NCBI GenBank assembly: GCA_018970025.1
Contig: JAGWXF010000004.1
Location: forward strand, 1-64,000
Length of the DNA stretch: 64,000 nt
Direction: 5' to 3'
Source: Actinomycetales bacterium
GTDB lineage: Bacteria > Actinomycetota > Actinomycetes > S36-B12
Part shown: one piece after another, positions 16,608 to 24,874 of the stretch
Layout of the letters: each line of letters opens with the position of its first letter
How positions within the stretch are numbered: the stretch's first letter is position 1
Notes under the pieces: model-generated
What the model saw: the letters and a program-made list of their open reading frames with translations, nothing else
Told to the model about the DNA's origin: nothing
Databases searched by the model: none
Position numbers and translations under genes: made by a program

Positions 16608-17405
16608 CTACGGCTGGACCAGCTCCACGACGCGACCGCGCAGTCGGGGCTTCTCCGACTCGTCCGAACCCTTGGCCTTCACCACGATCCGGGTGCGATC
16701 GGCGCGGAACAGGTCGTGGGAGTACTCGAATGCCGTGCCGTGCGCATCGCGGGTGGTGCGCGTGATCGACAGCAGCGGCTGACCCGGCGCAATGCCCAGG
16801 ATGGACGCCTCGTGCGGGGTGGCCTGGACGACCTCGATCCGCTCGATGGCCTCTCCCGGCCGGATCCCGAACTCGCGCTCGAGCAGTTCGTACAGGGAGC
16901 CGACAAGCTCGCGCTCCGGCAGGCCCGGCACCAGCTCGGCCGGGAACACCGCGCGCTCCAGTGAGATCGGGGTGCCGTCGGCAAGCCGGATGCGGACGAG
17001 GTCGACGACGAAGTCATCCTCCCCGATCCCGAGGGCCTCTGCCGCATCGACGCCGGCGGTCGTCACGGCAACGCTCAGCACCCGTGAGCCCGCGGTGAAT
17101 CCCTGCTCGCGCAGCAGGGTCGGCACGCCAACGATCGACGACAGGTCGCGCTCGACCTTGGCCGAGGCAATGAAGGTGCCCCCGCCCCGGCCGGGCACGC
17201 GGCGGATCACGCCAGCCTCCTCCAGGGCGGCGAGTGCCTGCCGCAGGGTGGAGCGGCTCACTCCCAGCTTGATGGCCAGGTCGCGCTCGGCACCGAGCTT
17301 CTGGCCAGGCTGCAGGGCACCTCGCTCGACCATGCCGATCAGCCGGCGGTGGACGTCCTCGCCGGTCGGGCCGAGGCCGCCTTCGGCTGCAGTGGGCTCG
17401 GTCAT
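16608..17405 (-). CDS. GntR/HutC-family transcription regulator
   Basis: 265 residues. A winged-helix domain covers about residues 17-85 (LGVSRSTLRQALAALEEAGVIRRVPGRGG), followed by a UTRA ligand domain typical of HutC types (ISLERAVFP, SITRTTRDAHGTAFEYS). It is the last gene of the minus-strand microcompartment operon, 11 nt after the SDR gene, so it probably senses the substrate or an intermediate and controls the operon and the divergent permease. Candidate half-sites are the inverted TATGAGTA sequences in the promoter region near 24650-24710. The ligand is unknown. Confidence 0.85.
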   Translation of the reverse strand: MTEPTAAEGGLGPTGEDVHRRLIGMVERGALQPGQKLGAERDLAIKLGVSRSTLRQALAALEEAGVIRRVPGRGGGTFIASAKVERDLSSIVGVPTLLREQGFTAGSRVLSVAVTTAGVDAAEALGIGEDDFVVDLVRIRLADGTPISLERAVFPAELVPGLPERELVGSLYELLEREFGIRPGEAIERIEVVQATPHEASILGIAPGQPLLSITRTTRDAHGTAFEYSHDLFRADRTRIVVKAKGSDESEKPRLRGRVVELVQP

Positions 17406-17416
17406 CCAGTCGACCG

Positions 17417-18199
17417 CTACATGGCCTCGAGTGCCGCGAGCGACTCGGGAAGGATCTGCCCGCCGTCGACCACCAGGGCCTGGCCGGTCACGTAGGCGGC
17501 CTCATCACTGGCGAAGAACAGCGCTGCATTGCCGATGTCATCAACCTCGCCGAGCCGACGCTGCGGGATCGACATCTCCATCGCCTTGCGGTACTCCGGG
17601 CCGAGATCCGCCAGTCCCTCGGTGGCGATATTGCCGGGCAGGACGGCATTGACGGTGATGCCCATGGGCGCGAGCTCGATCGCAGCGGTGCGCATGAAGC
17701 CCAGCTGGGCCGCCTTGCTGGCACCGTAGTGCGACCAGCCGGGGAAGCCCGTGATGGGCCCGGTGATCGACGAGGTGAGGATCACCCTGCCGTGGCCGGA
17801 GCGCTGCAGTGCCGGGATGCACGCCTGCACCGTCAGCAGCGTCCCCTTGACATTGGTGTCCAGGACGACGTCCATGTCAGCCTCGCTCATCGTGGCAAGC
17901 TTGGCATCGGGAAAGATCCCGGCATTCGCGCACACGATGTCGATGCCGCCGTACACCTCGACCGCTGTGGCTGCCATCTGCTCGCACGACGCCTTGGTGG
18001 CGACATCCCCGAGGACGAACGCCGCGGCCCCGCCGCCGAGCGCGGAGAGCTCCTCGCAGGTGCGTCGCGCATCCTGCTCATTGCGCCCGGTGATCAGGAC
18101 GTTGACACCTGCCTTGACGAAGACCCGGGCAATGCCCTTGCCGATGCCCTTGGTGCCACCTGTGACGATGGCGGACCTGCCTGCGATGGACGCGAACAT
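17417..18199 (-). CDS. SDR dehydrogenase, probable amino-alcohol dehydrogenase of the BMC
   Basis: 260-residue classical short-chain dehydrogenase: [12 protein letters not shown] for NAD(P) binding, CANAG, the catalytic Ser of SSITG, and YGASK. It ends with VDGGQ as usual. In the RMM loci of mycobacteria the equivalent gene encodes a 1-amino-2-propanol dehydrogenase producing aminoacetone; position between kinase and regulator genes suggests the same here. GAGGAGGTGCG precedes ATG 18199, a strong ribosome site. By sequence alone it cannot be told from other SDRs, so the substrate rests on synteny. Confidence 0.75.
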   Translation of the reverse strand: MFASIAGRSAIVTGGTKGIGKGIARVFVKAGVNVLITGRNEQDARRTCEELSALGGGAAAFVLGDVATKASCEQMAATAVEVYGGIDIVCANAGIFPDAKLATMSEADMDVVLDTNVKGTLLTVQACIPALQRSGHGRVILTSSITGPITGFPGWSHYGASKAAQLGFMRTAAIELAPMGITVNAVLPGNIATEGLADLGPEYRKAMEMSIPQRRLGEVDDIGNAALFFASDEAAYVTGQALVVDGGQILPESLAALEAM

Positions 18200-18222
18200 C
18201 GCACCTCCTCTGCGCTGTTGAT

Positions 18223-18237
18223 GAACGAACGTCGTTC
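18223..18237. promoter_or_regulatory. Dyad between kinase and SDR genes
   Basis: GAACGA-ACG-TCGTTC is a perfect 6-bp inverted repeat in the 38-nt gap between the kinase stop and the SDR start. It could be an operator or small hairpin. Function unproven. Confidence 0.3.
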
Positions 18238-19221
18238 CTAATCGACGAACGACCGGCTCAGGTACTCCTCGGCGAGCCGGCAGCTGTCGACGGTGTACTG
18301 CAGGCCCATGGCCTGCGCTGTCTCCGTCATGGCATGGCTGCCGATCCAGGCGACCAGCAGCAGTCGGCGTAGCATGATGAACGTTGCCAGCTCCTGCACG
18401 TCGGCACCGCTCAGCGGGGTCACCCGCTGGTAGCCGGTCACCCAGGCATCCACCAGGTCGGGGACGTACGGCTCATGCTCGATGAAGGACAGCGATGACC
18501 CGAGGTCGTAGAGGTACCAGCTGAGCCCGCAGTCGTCGAAGTCGATGACGGTGACCTCGTCCTGACGGACGAGCAGGTTGGCCAGGCGCATGTCGGCATG
18601 GACCAGGCCGAAGCGATCGCTGCCCTTGCCCCAGCGGTCCAGGCGCTCGCCGACTCGCTCGGCGCACCGGCCGAGGATCTCCTCCTCCTGCGGCCCGACC
18701 TCCATGCCGTCCTGCCAGCGGCCCCAGTGGCCATTCGATCCCAGGGCGGTGTCGAAGTCCCAGGTGAAGCGGGTGAAGGCCGCCGGGCGCTGCCACTGCC
18801 GGGCATGCCCGTGCAGGCGGGCGGTGATCTCGCCGAGCTGCACGAAATCCTGGGCGAGCCGGTCCTCCGTCGGCTCGGCGCCCTCGACCCAGGCGAATCG
18901 CACGACGTAGCGCTCATCGCCACTGCTGAGCCGGCTCGTGACGATGGCCTCCCCGTTCGGGGCAGGTAGGTAGGCCGGCGTCACGACGACAGCGTCCTGC
19001 CGCAGGGCGGTGATCCAGTCCAGCTCGCTGCGGATGGCCTGCTTGGTGTGATAGCCGCTGCGGTGGACGCGCAGTACGGAGCGAGTTCCGTCCGGCTCGT
19101 CGATCCGGAAGGTCCCGTTCTCCGAGACGTTGAGCAGGGTGAGCCGGGTTTCCGGGCTGAGGTCGTACGCCGGCAAGGCCGCCGTGGCGAACTCCCAGAA
19201 GACCTCCCCGGCCTCAGCCAC
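18238..19221 (-). CDS. APH-fold kinase, probable amino-alcohol kinase of the BMC
   Basis: 327 residues of the aminoglycoside/choline kinase superfamily. The Brenner-like catalytic motif is [13 protein letters not shown] and the metal Asp is in [17 protein letters not shown]. The RMM loci of mycobacteria contain a kinase at this place, proposed to phosphorylate 1-amino-2-propanol so that the class-III aminotransferase homologue can eliminate phosphate and ammonia, giving propionaldehyde. GTG 19221 is chosen because AAGGAGGAG lies 6-8 nt upstream and the start overlaps the BMC-T stop; the frame is open to 19338 but that part is antisense-like and inside the shell gene's tail. No encapsulation helix is evident. 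Confidence 0.8.
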   Translation of the reverse strand: MAEAGEVFWEFATAALPAYDLSPETRLTLLNVSENGTFRIDEPDGTRSVLRVHRSGYHTKQAIRSELDWITALRQDAVVVTPAYLPAPNGEAIVTSRLSSGDERYVVRFAWVEGAEPTEDRLAQDFVQLGEITARLHGHARQWQRPAAFTRFTWDFDTALGSNGHWGRWQDGMEVGPQEEEILGRCAERVGERLDRWGKGSDRFGLVHADMRLANLLVRQDEVTVIDFDDCGLSWYLYDLGSSLSFIEHEPYVPDLVDAWVTGYQRVTPLSGADVQELATFIMLRRLLLVAWIGSHAMTETAQAMGLQYTVDSCRLAEEYLSRSFVD

Positions 19222-19981
19222 TTCGCTCCTCCTTCGCGGCCGGCTTGGCGGCAACATCCTTGGCGGCACCATCCTTGGCCGCCGGCTTGGGCCCGCCATC
19301 CTTGGCTGCCGCCTGCTGCCGCTCGGTCGACTGGTCACGGCCCTTGACCGCCATCATGGCGCGTCCGATCGCCTCGCGTGCGCGGTTCACCGCATCAGTC
19401 GTGCCGCCTATATATACGCGACCGGCAGCCCCGATCATCTGGACGTCAACCAGGGTGATCTCCGGGGCCGCCTTCTCCGCCTCGTTGGCAGCCATTGCCG
19501 CGAACAGGGCCGGGGTCATCTCGTAGACCAGCAGGCTGTCGCCCGGCAGCAGCATGGATGCCTGGCGATTGCGGTTGATGATGACGGCGTGCTGATCGGT
19601 GACGTCCTCGATCACATCGTGATAGAGGATCGTCGGACGCAGCTGATCCTGCGGCTTGGCGCGCAGCCCGGCCAGGATCGCGCGGCCGGCCTGATCCACG
19701 TCAGCCTGGGTGTCGGCATGCACCTCCAGGACGCCGAACTGCCGCTCGACGAACAGGATCCCCGGCTCGATGCCGGGGACTGACCGCAACGCCAGATCGG
19801 TCACCCGCTCGATCGCCAGCCCCGGTGCCACCTCGACGATCAGGGCATGCTGCCCGGCGTACGGGGGGTAGCCGCGAGCGCGCGTCGGCGTGCCGAGATA
19901 CGCGGCGAACTGGGGCTGGAGATCCTCCAGCATGAGGTAGACGCGCAGCTCAGGCGGCGCCGAGGCCGTCAGTGCCGCCAT
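19214..19981 (-). CDS. BMC-T shell protein with basic tail (tandem BMC domains)
   Basis: 255 residues. Two BMC domains in tandem: about 10-105 (LRVYLMLEDLQPQFAAYLG, ending in FGVLEVHAD) and about 115-210 (INRNRQASMLLPGDSLLVYEM, ending with GRVYIGGT). Trimers of such proteins form pseudo-hexameric facets. After the second domain about 42 residues follow rich in Ala and Lys, with AAKDG repeated, a flexible basic tail not needed for the fold. It is a distant paralogue of the second BMC-T at 21053-21655. It lies 5 nt after the BMC-H gene on the same strand and overlaps the kinase start. Confidence 0.92.
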   Translation of the reverse strand: MAALTASAPPELRVYLMLEDLQPQFAAYLGTPTRARGYPPYAGQHALIVEVAPGLAIERVTDLALRSVPGIEPGILFVERQFGVLEVHADTQADVDQAGRAILAGLRAKPQDQLRPTILYHDVIEDVTDQHAVIINRNRQASMLLPGDSLLVYEMTPALFAAMAANEAEKAAPEITLVDVQMIGAAGRVYIGGTTDAVNRAREAIGRAMMAVKGRDQSTERQQAAAKDGGPKPAAKDGAAKDVAAKPAAKEERSG

Positions 19982-19986
19982 GGCGA

Positions 19987-20265
19987 CTAGGCCGAGACGG
20001 TGAAGTGCTTGGCCAGCTCGCCGTGCGGCCGCGGGATGACGTGCACGCTGACGAGCTCGCCGACCGCGCTGGCTGCCTCCGAGCCGGCCTCGGTCGCCGC
20101 CTTCACCGCGCCGACGTCGCCGACGATGGTGACGGCGACGAGGCCCGCGCCGACCTGCTCACGGCTGACGATGACGACGTTGGCTGCCTTGACCATGGCG
20201 TCCGCAGCGGCGAGCGCGGCGACGTAGCCCTTGGTCTCGATCATGCCGATCGCGTTATTGGACAT
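19987..20265 (-). CDS. BMC-H hexameric shell protein
   Basis: 92 residues, one BMC domain: [26 protein letters not shown] is the standard opening, then [19 protein letters not shown] and a short C-terminus [15 protein letters not shown]. Hexamers form the bulk facet of the compartment, with a pore lined by the residues near GDVG. ATG 20265 follows AAAGGAAG; a start at 20283 is less likely. A small hairpin CCCGC/GCGGG at 20286-20301 precedes it, perhaps helping uneven expression of the shell genes. This is the only BMC-H in the locus. Confidence 0.96.
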   Translation of the reverse strand: MSNNAIGMIETKGYVAALAAADAMVKAANVVIVSREQVGAGLVAVTIVGDVGAVKAATEAGSEAASAVGELVSVHVIPRPHGELAKHFTVSA

Positions 20266-20331
20266 GGAACTTCCTTTCATCACGTCCCGCTGCGTTGCGG
20301 GGTCGTCGGGTGTGCTGGCGGTGGTCGTGCG

Positions 20332-20577
20332 CTAGGAGACCTCGTCGATGGAGCCGATGATGAGGGCATCGATGGGCGGCGCATCGCCCGGGAACCAGGA
20401 GGCCGCGACTGATCCGGTCGAGACCAGCACGGCCTCTCCGATGCCGGAGCCGAGGACATCGAAGGCGATCAGGCGGGCGCCTCCTGGCTCGACCTCGACC
20501 TCGAGGAATGCACCGCTGGGGATCGACGAGACCTTCTTCGTCGACCAGACGCTTGCGACGACGCGCGCACGCAACAT
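20332..20577 (-). CDS. BMC-P (EutN/CcmL) pentameric vertex protein
   Basis: 81 residues. MLRARVVASVWSTKK, LIAFDVLGSGIGEAVLVSTGS and the last IDALIIGSIDEV are the hallmarks of EutN/CcmL proteins, which form pentamers capping the twelve vertices of the shell. The usual WATRK-like segment is WSTKK. It follows the 156-residue accessory protein by 8 nt and precedes BMC-H by 66 nt. As the only BMC-P, it should be enough to close the shell. GGAG lies upstream of ATG 20577. Confidence 0.95.
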   Translation of the reverse strand: MLRARVVASVWSTKKVSSIPSGAFLEVEVEPGGARLIAFDVLGSGIGEAVLVSTGSVAASWFPGDAPPIDALIIGSIDEVS

Positions 20578-20585
20578 GGCTGCTC

Positions 20586-21056
20586 CTAGCCTTCCTTGAC
20601 GATGGTGACGCCCATGGCCCGGGCCCGATCCTTGGCCAGGGGGGTCACCACGACCCGCCCGGTGATGGTGATGCTGACGCCTGCCTGCGCCGCGGCGCGC
20701 ACATGGCGCTCGGTGAGCGCACCGCGCTCGAATCGATGTTCCTGCGGCTGGCCAGCTCCCGGGCTCGCTGCCGATGACCGGGTAGCGGACGACCCCAGGA
20801 CGAAGCGCACCTTGCCTGACTGCAGCGCGGTCCGCCGCGCCGGATGGCTCGCATCCGCCAGGATCCGTCGGACCGCCGCATCGAGCTCGGCCTGCGTGGT
20901 GATCGTCACGACCTCGCCACCTGCAGCGGCGGCCGGCCCCGTGGACCGGGCCTGGGCGACCGCCGCACCGACCTCGCCGGCGATCACCTCCTGGAGGACC
21001 TCGCGGATCACCGCGCGCATCAGGTCAGCGGGTACCTGCTGGGACATCGCGCTCAC
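20586..21056 (-). CDS. Microcompartment accessory protein of unknown function
   Basis: 156 residues, not assignable to a characterised family. Residues 10-28 (ADLMRAVIREVLQEVIAGE) form an amphipathic helix like the encapsulation peptides that draw proteins into BMC lumens. A linker rich in Ala, Gly and Ser follows. The C-terminal half ends with SITITGRVVVTPLAKDRARAMGV, which recalls the start of EutQ-like proteins (a VTPxA element). It is flanked on both sides by shell genes and starts in a GTGA overlap with the BMC-T stop. A scaffold or cargo role in the shell is the most likely reading. Confidence 0.7.
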   Translation of the reverse strand: MSAMSQQVPADLMRAVIREVLQEVIAGEVGAAVAQARSTGPAAAAGGEVVTITTQAELDAAVRRILADASHPARRTALQSGKVRFVLGSSATRSSAASPGAGQPQEHRFERGALTERHVRAAAQAGVSITITGRVVVTPLAKDRARAMGVTIVKEG

Positions 21057-21655
21057 CCCACCCGTCGCAGGGCCTGCTCAGCGGCGTCAGCCGCCGCCCG
21101 TACCTCGGATTCGGTACCGCTGAGGTAGACCCGGCCAGTTGCCCCGACCATCCGGTAGTCGACCACCTTGATCCGCGCAGCCTTCTCTGCCTCATTCGTC
21201 GCCAGGATCGCGTAGCTCGCCGGCTGCATCTCCAGCACGAAGAGCGACTCGCCCGGCAGGGCCATGGAGCCGATCTTGTTGCGGTTGATCAGGAAGGCAT
21301 GCTGCCGATCGATGCGTGGCACGATCCGGGAGGCAAGGATGCTCGGCTTGGTCGCCGCCTGCTGGCTCACGTCGAGTTGATCGAGGACGGCACTGGCGGC
21401 GCTGGTCACCTCGCTGGGGGATCCATGGATCTCCAGGTAGCCGAACTGCCGCTCCACCAGCAGGATGCCCGCGGCTACGTTCGAGTGCTTGAGCGCGACG
21501 TCGGTGAGCGGCTCGATGTCCAGGCCCGGCGCTACCTCGATGATCTGCGCGGCATCATCCGCGCGCGGCAGGGCTCCGCGAATCCAGGTGCCCAGATAGC
21601 ACATCGTCTGCGGCTGCAGCCGGTCGAGGAAGATGAAGGAGCGCAGCTCAGCCAT
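21053..21655 (-). CDS. BMC-T shell protein (tandem BMC domains), second paralogue
   Basis: 200 residues with two fused BMC domains: LRSFIFLDRLQPQTMCYLGT...FGYLEIHGS and INRNKIGSMALPGESLFVLEM...GRVYLSGT. Domain order and key motifs match the other BMC-T of the locus, but it lacks the Lys/Ala tail. Two BMC-T with one BMC-H and one BMC-P is the shell set I recall for the RMM of Mycobacterium smegmatis. Its ATG 21655 follows the aldehyde dehydrogenase stop by 2 nt. Confidence 0.93.
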   Translation of the reverse strand: MAELRSFIFLDRLQPQTMCYLGTWIRGALPRADDAAQIIEVAPGLDIEPLTDVALKHSNVAAGILLVERQFGYLEIHGSPSEVTSAASAVLDQLDVSQQAATKPSILASRIVPRIDRQHAFLINRNKIGSMALPGESLFVLEMQPASYAILATNEAEKAARIKVVDYRMVGATGRVYLSGTESEVRAAADAAEQALRRVG

Positions 21656-21657
21656 GG

Positions 21658-23238
21658 TCAGCCCTTGATGATCTGTCGAAGTTCTTCGATGACCATGCGC
21701 CGGATCTCATCGCGCAGCTCATCGGTGCCGTCGCCGGCCATGGTCGCCGCATCGCCGCGGCCGTTCGTGCGCGGCTCGATCGCGGGTGCCCCCGCCGCAT
21801 TGGATGCCAGCGGATAGGCCGGCACCGCCCCCTGCGGGGCCTGCCACGCATCCAGTCCGCTGAAGTCGGGCATCGGCATGCGGGCATCGGCATTGCACGC
21901 AATGCGCGTGCGATTGACCAGGTGGGCCGGCTGCAGGTTCTCCCCCACCGATGACCTGCCGAAGAAGCCGGTGCCGATCGTCATCGTCGGGGCCAGGTTC
22001 GTCTCGATGCCGGCACTGCCGAGGCTGTTGCCCACGTTCACCGCGACGCGCAGCACGCGTACCCGCGAGGCGTACTCCATGATGGTGCCGGGATCCTCGC
22101 TGTGGATCGCAGCGCTGTGGCCGGCCCCGGTGATGCGGAGCACGGCCATCGCAGCGCTGATGCCTCGCGCCGCATTGGGCACCGTCACCCAGCCAAGCAC
22201 CGGGCAGAGCTTCTCGTGCGCCAGGACCTGCTCGGGAACCACCAGGTCGAATGGCGCGACCAGGATGAGCGTGCCCTTGGGCACCTTGATCCCGGCGGCC
22301 TCGGCGATCTGGGCGGCCGACTTGCCGACCCAGGCGGTATTGAAGTGCCCCTGCTCGAAGATCACGCCGCAGACCCTGGCCACTTGCTCCTCGTCGAGGA
22401 AGGATGCCCCCTCGCGCTTCATCGCCTGCTGCAGCCGCTCGGCGATCGCCTCCTCGGCAATGAGGACGCTTTCATTGGTGCACAGGATCGAGTTGTCAAA
22501 TGACTTGCTGGCGACGATGCGGGCCGCCGCCGCCGGGATGTCGGCCGTGGCATCGACGAGCACCGGGACGTTCCCCGGGCCGACCCCGATCGCCGGGTTG
22601 CCGGATCGATAGGCGGAGCGGACCATGGGCGTGCCGCCGGTGGCGACGATGACATCGACTCGCTCGTCGGTCATCAGCGCATTGATGAGCGGGATGGACG
22701 GCTCCTCGAGGACTTGAATGCACCCATCGGGGGCACCGGCCGCAATGGCCGCATCGCGCATCACCCGGGCGGCCTCGGCACTGCACCGCTTGGCATAGGG
22801 ATGCGGCGAGACGATGATGGCGTTGCGGGTGAGCAGGCACAGCATGATCTTGAACATCACGGTCGCAACCGGGTTCGTGCTGGGCGTCAGGGCGAACACC
22901 ACGCCGGCCGGCCGCGGGATCTCGACGATCTTGCGCGCCTGGTCGATCACGGGCGACACGTAGTCGTCGTCCGCATAGGTATTCCAGATCCCGATCGAAC
23001 AGGCGACGTTCTTCAGGAACTTGTGCTCGGCAACCCCGAACCCGGTCTCGGCGACCGCGGCGTCGGCGAGCTGCCGGGCATGAGCCTCGCCCGCCTGCGC
23101 GGCCGCCATCGCGATGCGCCGCACGGACGCGATGTCGTACGTGGCGAAGGCGCGGGCCGCCCACTCGGCCCGCTCGACCATCGCCCGGCCATGGGGCACA
23201 CCGGCCGGCTCGAGCGGAATGTCGACGAAGGCGCTCAT
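21658..23238 (-). CDS. CoA-acylating aldehyde dehydrogenase of the BMC with C-terminal encapsulation-like helix
   Basis: 526 residues. Related to EutE/PduP: TPSTNPVATVMFKIMLCLLTRN near 118-139, GGTPMVRSAY about 201-210, GPGNVPVLVD, and the catalytic Cys about residue 253 in NSILCTNES. It should oxidise an aldehyde (propionaldehyde or acetaldehyde) to acyl-CoA inside the shell. After the catalytic part comes a Gly/Ala/Pro-rich linker and then a final amphipathic helix, DELRDEIRRMVIEELRQIIKG, which looks like an encapsulation peptide at the C-terminus. The gene is joined to the aminotransferase gene by an ATGA overlap. In RMM loci a homologue holds the same place. Confidence 0.92.
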   Translation of the reverse strand: MSAFVDIPLEPAGVPHGRAMVERAEWAARAFATYDIASVRRIAMAAAQAGEAHARQLADAAVAETGFGVAEHKFLKNVACSIGIWNTYADDDYVSPVIDQARKIVEIPRPAGVVFALTPSTNPVATVMFKIMLCLLTRNAIIVSPHPYAKRCSAEAARVMRDAAIAAGAPDGCIQVLEEPSIPLINALMTDERVDVIVATGGTPMVRSAYRSGNPAIGVGPGNVPVLVDATADIPAAAARIVASKSFDNSILCTNESVLIAEEAIAERLQQAMKREGASFLDEEQVARVCGVIFEQGHFNTAWVGKSAAQIAEAAGIKVPKGTLILVAPFDLVVPEQVLAHEKLCPVLGWVTVPNAARGISAAMAVLRITGAGHSAAIHSEDPGTIMEYASRVRVLRVAVNVGNSLGSAGIETNLAPTMTIGTGFFGRSSVGENLQPAHLVNRTRIACNADARMPMPDFSGLDAWQAPQGAVPAYPLASNAAGAPAIEPRTNGRGDAATMAGDGTDELRDEIRRMVIEELRQIIKG

Positions 23239-24581
23239 CGGCTCCCCCGCAGGCCGCGGACCTCGCGATACGCCTTGCCGATCGCGACCTCGGTGCGATC
23301 GAGCAGCTCCTCGGCGATCTCGGGCTTCAGCAGGATGCCCGGCTTGTACTGCAGCACCCGCGGATCCAGGGTCGAGAAGATCGCCCAGACCCCGTTCTCG
23401 TACAGGTGCTTCATGACGTACTTGGCGCCCTGCGGGTCATCGAACTCCAGGCCCATGACCACGCCGTTCTGCCGGATGCCGATGAACCAGTCCGGGTACG
23501 TCGCCTGGATCTGCCGCAGGCCCCGGCCGATGAAGTCGGAGATGTAGTGCACCATCGACCGGGTCTCGGTCCGCGAGCAGATCTCCAGTGCCTTGATCGC
23601 GGCGATGCACCCGAGCTCGGCGCCGCCGAAGGTGGAGATGTGGCCGAATCCGTCCTCGGTGAGCCAGCCGGCGCACCGCTCGCTGACCAGCACACAGGCG
23701 ATCGGGTAGATCCCCCCGGAGATGCCCTTGCCGGTCACCATGATGTCGGGGGTGATCCCCTCCTTGGTGATCGCCCATAGCTCGCCGGTTCGCATCAGGC
23801 CGGTCTGCACCTCGTCCGCGATGTAGAGGGCGTCGTACTTCTCGCACAGGGCCTTGACCGCCCTGAGGTACCCGGGCTCCGGCAGCGGGAATCCGTACGT
23901 GGCCGGGATGGTCTCCATGATGACCGCGGCGATGTCACGGCCCTGCAGCGCCTCCTCCATCGCGGCGAGGTCATTGAAGGGGACGTGCGGGAAGTCCTCC
24001 GGATTGTCCGACAGGAAGAGCTTGGAGAAGCGCTCGTCTCCCGTGCCGACCGCCAGGCCGGTGTGACCGTGGTAGGCCTTGACGATCGACAGGATGCGGC
24101 GCTTGCCGGTGGCGTGGCGGGCCGTCTTGAGCGCGATGTCGATGGCCTCGCCGCCGCCGGACCCGTAGATCACCTTGGTCAGCCCCGCGGGGGCGGACGC
24201 CACCAATGCCTCCGCCAGGGCCGTCCGGGCAAGGGAGGGGAAGTGGTGATTGCCGACGTCGAAGTGCTGCATGGCGACCGTGACCGCCTGGACGACCTCC
24301 GGGTTGCGATGGCCGAGGTTGTAGGTGCCGCCATTGAGATGGACGTCGATCAGGCGCTTGCCTGACATGTCGTAGATGAAGTACTCCTCGCGCCGGTCGA
24401 TGACCAGCGGGACGCCCGAGTCGATCCAGAACTGGGTCTTGCCCGGATTCCAGTACTCCTTGGACTTCTCGAGGACCTCGGCCTTGGAGGCGAAGGAGAA
24501 GACGCCGTAGTCATAGCGCGGGTGGTCATCCGCGGGGGACTGCTCCGGCGATGCCACGTCAGGATCGTACCGAATGGCCAT
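23235..24581 (-). CDS. Class-III aminotransferase, probable amino-alcohol-phosphate phospho-lyase
   Basis: 448 residues, PLP fold type I. VIYGSGGGEAIDIALKTAR, ADEVQTGLMRTG (PLP ring Asp) and VTGKGISGGIYP (Schiff-base Lys) are clear. Class-III members include ethanolamine-phosphate phospho-lyase; with the adjacent kinase and CoA-acylating dehydrogenase it most likely eliminates phosphate and ammonia from a phosphorylated amino alcohol, giving an aldehyde. A true transaminase role is the alternative. It is the first gene of the minus-strand BMC operon. The start ATG 24581 has no strong ribosome site, and the promoter must lie in the 293-nt divergent region. Confidence 0.83.
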   Translation of the reverse strand: MAIRYDPDVASPEQSPADDHPRYDYGVFSFASKAEVLEKSKEYWNPGKTQFWIDSGVPLVIDRREEYFIYDMSGKRLIDVHLNGGTYNLGHRNPEVVQAVTVAMQHFDVGNHHFPSLARTALAEALVASAPAGLTKVIYGSGGGEAIDIALKTARHATGKRRILSIVKAYHGHTGLAVGTGDERFSKLFLSDNPEDFPHVPFNDLAAMEEALQGRDIAAVIMETIPATYGFPLPEPGYLRAVKALCEKYDALYIADEVQTGLMRTGELWAITKEGITPDIMVTGKGISGGIYPIACVLVSERCAGWLTEDGFGHISTFGGAELGCIAAIKALEICSRTETRSMVHYISDFIGRGLRQIQATYPDWFIGIRQNGVVMGLEFDDPQGAKYVMKHLYENGVWAIFSTLDPRVLQYKPGILLKPEIAEELLDRTEVAIGKAYREVRGLRGSR

Positions 24582-24874
24582 ACCAAATCAAGCCTTTTGA
24601 CCACCTGGGTGCTTGCCGGCAGACCAAACGAGTGTGCTTTGCCGGATATGAGTAGTTTGCTCCGAACCAATGTGGGTCCTGTGCCGTGTGAACACCGCGT
24701 TACTCATACCGGAATTTGGCCGAAATGCTTGAAGCGGTCGATGGGTGCCGACATACTCCCCGGCAAGCCCTGCGACCGCAGTGGCTTACGTCACAGGCGC
24801 CCCCTGTGCGCGAACGCCCGACTGAAGCAGCAGGTTCCACTGAGCGCGCCCCCGGGCGCAAGGATGGATGTCAC
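24582..24874. promoter_or_regulatory. Divergent promoter region of the BMC operon and its permease
   Basis: 293 nt and clearly more AT-rich than its flanks. It must hold promoters for the shell operon (minus) and the permease (plus). TATGAGTA at 24647-24654 and its complement TACTCATA at 24701-24708 face each other, both with CCGG on the outer side, and look like half-sites of an operator, perhaps for the GntR protein encoded at the operon end. GCTTGCCGG at about 24611-24619 recurs inverted as CCGGCAAGC at about 24760-24768. GCGCCCCCGGGCGC near 24845-24860 is a further dyad next to the permease start. Confidence 0.55.
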
